From positions 2,542,001 through 2,606,000 of the forward strand of contig NZ_AP024585.1 in assembly GCF_018323885.1 (NCBI RefSeq): a DNA stretch of 64,000 nt. The letters run 5' to 3'. The DNA is from Citrobacter amalonaticus (GTDB lineage: Bacteria; Pseudomonadota; Gammaproteobacteria; Enterobacterales; Enterobacteriaceae). Both the position numbers and the translations under genes were made by a program. The notes beneath the pieces were generated by a model that was not told the origin of the DNA, made no database searches, and saw only the letters and a program-made list of their open reading frames with translations. How positions within the stretch are numbered: position 1 is the first letter of the stretch; the number at the start of each line of letters is the position of its first letter. Positions 60,567-64,000 of the stretch are shown piece after piece.

Positions 60567-61658
60567 ATGGGATTCAAATGCGGTATCGTCGGTTTGCCCA
60601 ACGTCGGGAAATCTACCCTGTTCAACGCGCTGACCAAAGCCGGTATTGAAGCGGCAAACTTCCCATTCTGTACGATTGAGCCGAATACCGGCGTCGTGCC
60701 GATGCCCGACCCGCGTCTGGAGCAGCTGGCTGAGATCGTTAAACCGCAGCGTATCCTGCCGACCACAATGGAATTTGTTGATATTGCCGGTCTGGTAAAA
60801 GGCGCGTCCAAAGGTGAAGGTCTGGGTAACCAGTTCCTGACCAACATTCGTGAAACCGAAGCGATTGGCCACGTGGTGCGCTGCTTTGAAAACGACAACA
60901 TTATTCACGTTTCGGGCAAAGTGAACCCGGCGGAAGATATTGACGTGATCAACACCGAGCTGGCGCTGGCGGATCTCGATACCTGCGAACGCGCTATTCA
61001 CCGCGTACAGAAGAAAGCCAAAGGCGGCGATAAAGACGCAAAAGCCGAGCTGGCCGCGCTGGAAAAATGCCTGCCGCAACTCTCTGAAGCTGGCATGCTG
61101 CGTTCTCTGGATCTGACTGACGAAGATAAGGCGGCGATCCGCTACCTGAGCTTCCTGACGCTGAAACCGACCATGTATATCGCCAACGTGAACGAAGACG
61201 GTTTCGAAAACAACCCGTATCTCGATCAGGTACGTGAAATTGCCGCGAAGGAAGGTTCCGTCGTGGTTCCGGTGTGCGCCGCCGTTGAAGCGGACATCGC
61301 TGAACTCGACGATGACGAGCGCGACGAGTTCATGCAGGAACTGGGGCTGGAAGAACCGGGCCTGAACCGCGTGATCCGTGCTGGTTACAAGCTGCTGAAC
61401 CTGCAGACCTACTTCACCGCTGGTGTGAAGGAAGTGCGTGCATGGACCATTCCTGTCGGCGCCACCGCACCGCAGGCGGCAGGTAAAATCCATACCGATT
61501 TTGAGAAAGGCTTTATCCGCGCACAGACGATCGCGTTTGACGACTTCATCACCTACAAAGGTGAACAAGGCGCGAAAGAAGCCGGTAAAATGCGTGCTGA
61601 AGGGAAAGATTACATCGTTAAAGATGGCGATGTGATGAACTTCCTGTTCAACGTCTAA
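60567..61658 (+). CDS. ychF: Redox-responsive ATPase YchF (Obg family)
   Basis: 363-residue P-loop NTPase of the Obg superfamily that prefers ATP over GTP and associates with ribosomes. G1 GLPNVGKST (8-16), the switch region [20 protein letters not shown] and the C-terminal TGS domain (about 275-363, ending [11 protein letters not shown]) are intact; a coiled-coil domain lies between. It forms the conserved pth-ychF pair. Confidence 0.97.
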   Translation: MGFKCGIVGLPNVGKSTLFNALTKAGIEAANFPFCTIEPNTGVVPMPDPRLEQLAEIVKPQRILPTTMEFVDIAGLVKGASKGEGLGNQFLTNIRETEAIGHVVRCFENDNIIHVSGKVNPAEDIDVINTELALADLDTCERAIHRVQKKAKGGDKDAKAELAALEKCLPQLSEAGMLRSLDLTDEDKAAIRYLSFLTLKPTMYIANVNEDGFENNPYLDQVREIAAKEGSVVVPVCAAVEADIAELDDDERDEFMQELGLEEPGLNRVIRAGYKLLNLQTYFTAGVKEVRAWTIPVGATAPQAAGKIHTDFEKGFIRAQTIAFDDFITYKGEQGAKEAGKMRAEGKDYIVKDGDVMNFLFNV

Positions 61659-61716
61659 TTCGTTTCTGTTGTCTCATGAGATTTCGCTGAATCTCATGAG
61701 AATCACAAAAAACCAG

Positions 61717-61743
61717 AAAATCCACGCAATTGCGTGGATTTTT
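61717..61743. terminator. Bidirectional terminator between ychF and the MCP gene
   Basis: AATCCACGCAA / TTGCGTGGATT perfect palindrome with flanking A-run and T-run, between convergent genes. Confidence 0.9.
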
Positions 61744-61756
61744 CGTATTAGGGTGC

Positions 61757-63430
61757 TCAGAAAGTTTCCCAGTTGTCTGTTTCTGAAGCTATCTTTTTGG
61801 ACACCACGTATTTTTCGCCATTATTCCTCTCCCTCTGGCGACTAACACGTTTTTCTGAGGTCATGTTTACTGGTTGTATTCCTTCCTCATTCAAACTGAA
61901 CACGCTCACCATATCCTGGAGTACACGAGACTGCTCCTGCATTGAAGAGGCAGCTGCAGCTGACTCTTCAACGAGCGCGGCATTTTGCTGTGTGGTGGTA
62001 TCAATCTGTCCCATCGCACTGTTGATTTGGGCAATCCCATCACTCTGCTCCCGACTCGCTTGTGCGATTTCCTCAATCAGTTGAGTCATGTTCTGAACGT
62101 TGGAAACAATTCCCATCATGCCAGCATCTGCTTTTTCAACCAGATTGCGGCCAGAGGCAATACGGGAGACAGAATCATCGATCAATTCCTTAATTTCACG
62201 GGCAGCTGACGCACTGCGTTGTGCCAGTGTTCGGACTTCTCCAGCCACCACAGCAAAACCACGTCCGGATTCACCCGCTCGCGCAGCTTCCACTGCTGCA
62301 TTCAGCGCCAGAATATTGGTCTGGAAGGCTATACCATCAATAACCTGGATGATGTCCGCCATTTTTGATGAGGAATCGTAAATTTCCTGCATCCGGGAAG
62401 ACACTTCACTCATAACGGCGCCATTCTGTTTCACGACAGAGGCTGTCTCACTCACGTAACGATGCGCCTGCGCCGTGTTTGCTGCAGTATTGTTAATAGT
62501 TGCCGTCAGCTCTTCCAGCGTCGAGGCAGTCTCTTCTACCCCTGCCGCTTGCTCTTCCGTGCGAGAGGCCAGATCGGTGTTACCACTATTAATTTCAGCC
62601 GCGGCTAACGCAATGCTGTCGGCCCCTTCACGAACCTTGCGTACCGTATTACGCAGACTCTCTGTCATTTCCCTCAGGGAGAGCATCAGTTGTCCAGGCT
62701 GGTCTCGGGATTCCACTTTGACGTCGATACCCAGATTACCGGACGCCACTTCCCGAGCCACATTAACGGCTGACAGCAATGGGCGAGTTATCCCACGTGT
62801 GATAAACCACGCTAACAGACTGCCGACGACAATAGCGATGACGCCAAGAACAATCAGAGCCTGAATTGCCGCCGAGCCATTCTCCTGAATGGACCCGCTG
62901 GCTTCATCAATTTGTGCTTTATCGTAATTTTCCAGTGCTTTTACGCTGCCGGAATAGACCTCCATGGCGGGAATGAGTTTCTGGCGAATAAATGCATTGG
63001 TGGCATCACCATTCCCTTGTTCACTGATGCGAATCGCCTCATTGCGGATATCGATGTACAGCTTTCTTTTATCCCCCACGGTCGCCAGGAGTGACTTACC
63101 CGTATCAGAGACAATTAATTCTGCCAGTTCCTTCTGAATGGCACTCACCCGCTCTGACATTACCTTCATCTTTGACTGGGCAAATTTTTTAATTCCATCA
63201 TCAGAGGAAGTCAGTACAGATAGCCCCATCGCACCATTATAGTCAATTGCCGCCCCCCACGCCCCCGTGAGTCGCTCCAGCACCAGCAACCTGTCCGTAA
63301 TAGCATGGGTTTCTTTCAATATGCCATTTAATTTAACGATCCCCGTTACAGCCATAATAACGACAAGGGTGAGAACAATACTGAAGCCAACTCCCATTCG
63401 GGTACCAACACCAAAATCATTTATTTTCAT
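61757..63430 (-). CDS. Methyl-accepting chemotaxis protein
   Basis: 557-residue inner-membrane chemoreceptor. Two membrane helices (about 14-32 and 190-212) bracket a periplasmic four-helix-bundle sensor domain. A HAMP domain (about 213-265) and a long cytoplasmic signalling coiled coil follow, with the hairpin tip IDGIAFQTNILALNAAVEAA and Glu/Gln methylation sites. The C-terminal pentapeptide NWETF is the CheR/CheB tether of high-abundance receptors. The ligand is unknown. A strong sigma-28 promoter lies upstream. Confidence 0.93.
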   Translation of the reverse strand: MKINDFGVGTRMGVGFSIVLTLVVIMAVTGIVKLNGILKETHAITDRLLVLERLTGAWGAAIDYNGAMGLSVLTSSDDGIKKFAQSKMKVMSERVSAIQKELAELIVSDTGKSLLATVGDKRKLYIDIRNEAIRISEQGNGDATNAFIRQKLIPAMEVYSGSVKALENYDKAQIDEASGSIQENGSAAIQALIVLGVIAIVVGSLLAWFITRGITRPLLSAVNVAREVASGNLGIDVKVESRDQPGQLMLSLREMTESLRNTVRKVREGADSIALAAAEINSGNTDLASRTEEQAAGVEETASTLEELTATINNTAANTAQAHRYVSETASVVKQNGAVMSEVSSRMQEIYDSSSKMADIIQVIDGIAFQTNILALNAAVEAARAGESGRGFAVVAGEVRTLAQRSASAAREIKELIDDSVSRIASGRNLVEKADAGMMGIVSNVQNMTQLIEEIAQASREQSDGIAQINSAMGQIDTTTQQNAALVEESAAAASSMQEQSRVLQDMVSVFSLNEEGIQPVNMTSEKRVSRQRERNNGEKYVVSKKIASETDNWETF

Positions 63431-63570
63431 TTGCTATCTCATACAAAAAAAGTCACCTTTTCCCTGCCACCCGTTGAAAAAACCAGAACAATGCCGGGAG
63501 CGTTCGACTTAAGGGCGGAGTCAAGCTAACATATTGAAATTGATCATGTTTTAAACATGTGCCAGCGTAT

Positions 63571-63597
63571 CTATCGGCAGAAAGGGAGAGGACTTTA
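63571..63597 (-). promoter_or_regulatory. Sigma-28 (FliA) promoter of the MCP gene
   Basis: On the minus strand TAAAGTCC (63590-63597), an 11-base spacer, and GCCGATAG (63571-63578) match the FliA consensus TAAAGTTT-N11-GCCGATAA at 13 of 16 positions with exact spacing. It places the MCP in the class 3 flagellar regulon, with a leader of about 130 nt. Confidence 0.9.
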
Positions 63598-64000
63598 ACG
63601 TGACCATTCTCTTAGAAAAACATTGACATTGTGAAACGAGACAGGAAATCGCGTGTAAAACAAACCGTATCATGTTGTTTTTTAATTGAAAAAGACAACT
63701 CAATTTTTATCGCATAATTTCATACCGGAAACAAAAGAATAAAAAAACAACAACCGATTCCATATTAATCTAATGATACCCCCTCAACCCACTTCCATTA
63801 ATTGCATCGAAAATAGTTAACATTGATACTAACGTATTCCGATAAAAAGAAAACACCACTATTCTTAAACGACAGGCTTTAATCCATTGAAAGTTTCAGA
63901 AAGGATAGACTGATATTTTTACTCCAAAGACCTGAATTGATGATATTTTGCCCCCCTACGTATAGCGTACATTTGGTGTTATAAGTGAACGCAGATTCGG
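63598..64000. other. Gene-free AT-rich right end
   Basis: About 400 bp with no credible coding frame, tRNA or terminator. It is AT-rich throughout. I see no recognisable site in it. Confidence 0.6.

Noticed and set aside
60525..61568. 347-codon open frame on the minus strand
   Set aside because: Antisense to ychF, again due to codon bias.
61671..61702. Twice-repeated TCTCATGAGA after ychF
   Set aside because: Short repeat close to the stop codon; the adjacent longer palindrome explains termination and nothing else supports a function.

Overview
The window is chromosomal DNA of a member of the Enterobacteriaceae. Gene order from tonB to ychF follows the Escherichia coli/Salmonella/Citrobacter backbone almost gene for gene: yciA, tonB, yciI, clsA, yciU, opp, ychE, adhE, tdk, hns, galU, rssBA, ychJ, purU, tyrTV, narIJHG-K-XL, ychO, ychN, chaCBA, kdsA, sirB1-sirB2-prmC-prfA-hemA, lolB-ispE-prs, dauA, ychH, pth, ychF. 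Most proteins read very close to E. coli versions from memory. The differences (an IroN-like receptor beside tonB, a Kv-type channel at the kch locus, no ldr genes between chaA and kdsA, several inserted genes) suggest Citrobacter or a near relative rather than E. coli. The species cannot be fixed from the sequence alone.

Layout. 1-4.3 kb: catecholate-siderophore receptor, YciA thioesterase, TonB, YciI, and the small basic protein YciY. 4.3-7.1 kb: cardiolipin synthase A, YciU and a voltage-gated K+ channel. 7.1-12.7 kb: the oligopeptide importer oppABCDF. 13.4-24.1 kb: ychE, adhE, tdk, hns, galU, the RssB/RssA pair, ychJ, purU, and two identical tRNA-Tyr genes behind a stringent-type promoter, followed by a broken relic of the protamine-like gene tpr. 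24.2-25.7 kb: an inserted AsnC-family regulator divergent from an EamA transporter. 25.7-36.9 kb: nitrate respiration (narGHJI, narK, narXL) with clear FNR boxes. 36.9-52.0 kb: ychO, ychN, a DUF1883-like gene, cha genes, and the kdsA/hemA and lolB-ispE-prs blocks, then dauA.

The most unusual part is 52.1-59.3 kb, between dauA and ychH, where the enteric backbone as I know it has nothing comparable. A cobalamin riboswitch leads a tightly packed, same-strand cluster: a BtuF/FecB-type binding protein, a BtuC/FecD-type permease and a BtuD/FecE-type ATPase, followed 11 bp later by pseudoazurin (type I copper protein), a Rieske iron-sulfur protein, cytochrome b and cytochrome c1. This is a complete cytochrome bc1 complex with its own periplasmic electron carrier. 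The model enterics respire with quinol oxidases and have no bc1 complex. All haem, Fe-S and copper ligands are present, so the chain looks functional. Its terminal electron acceptor is not in the window, and the reason for cobalamin control is unknown.

The right end (61.7-64 kb) carries a methyl-accepting chemotaxis protein with a very good sigma-28 (FliA) promoter and a gene-free AT-rich upstream region. No insertion sequences, prophage genes or CRISPR arrays were seen.
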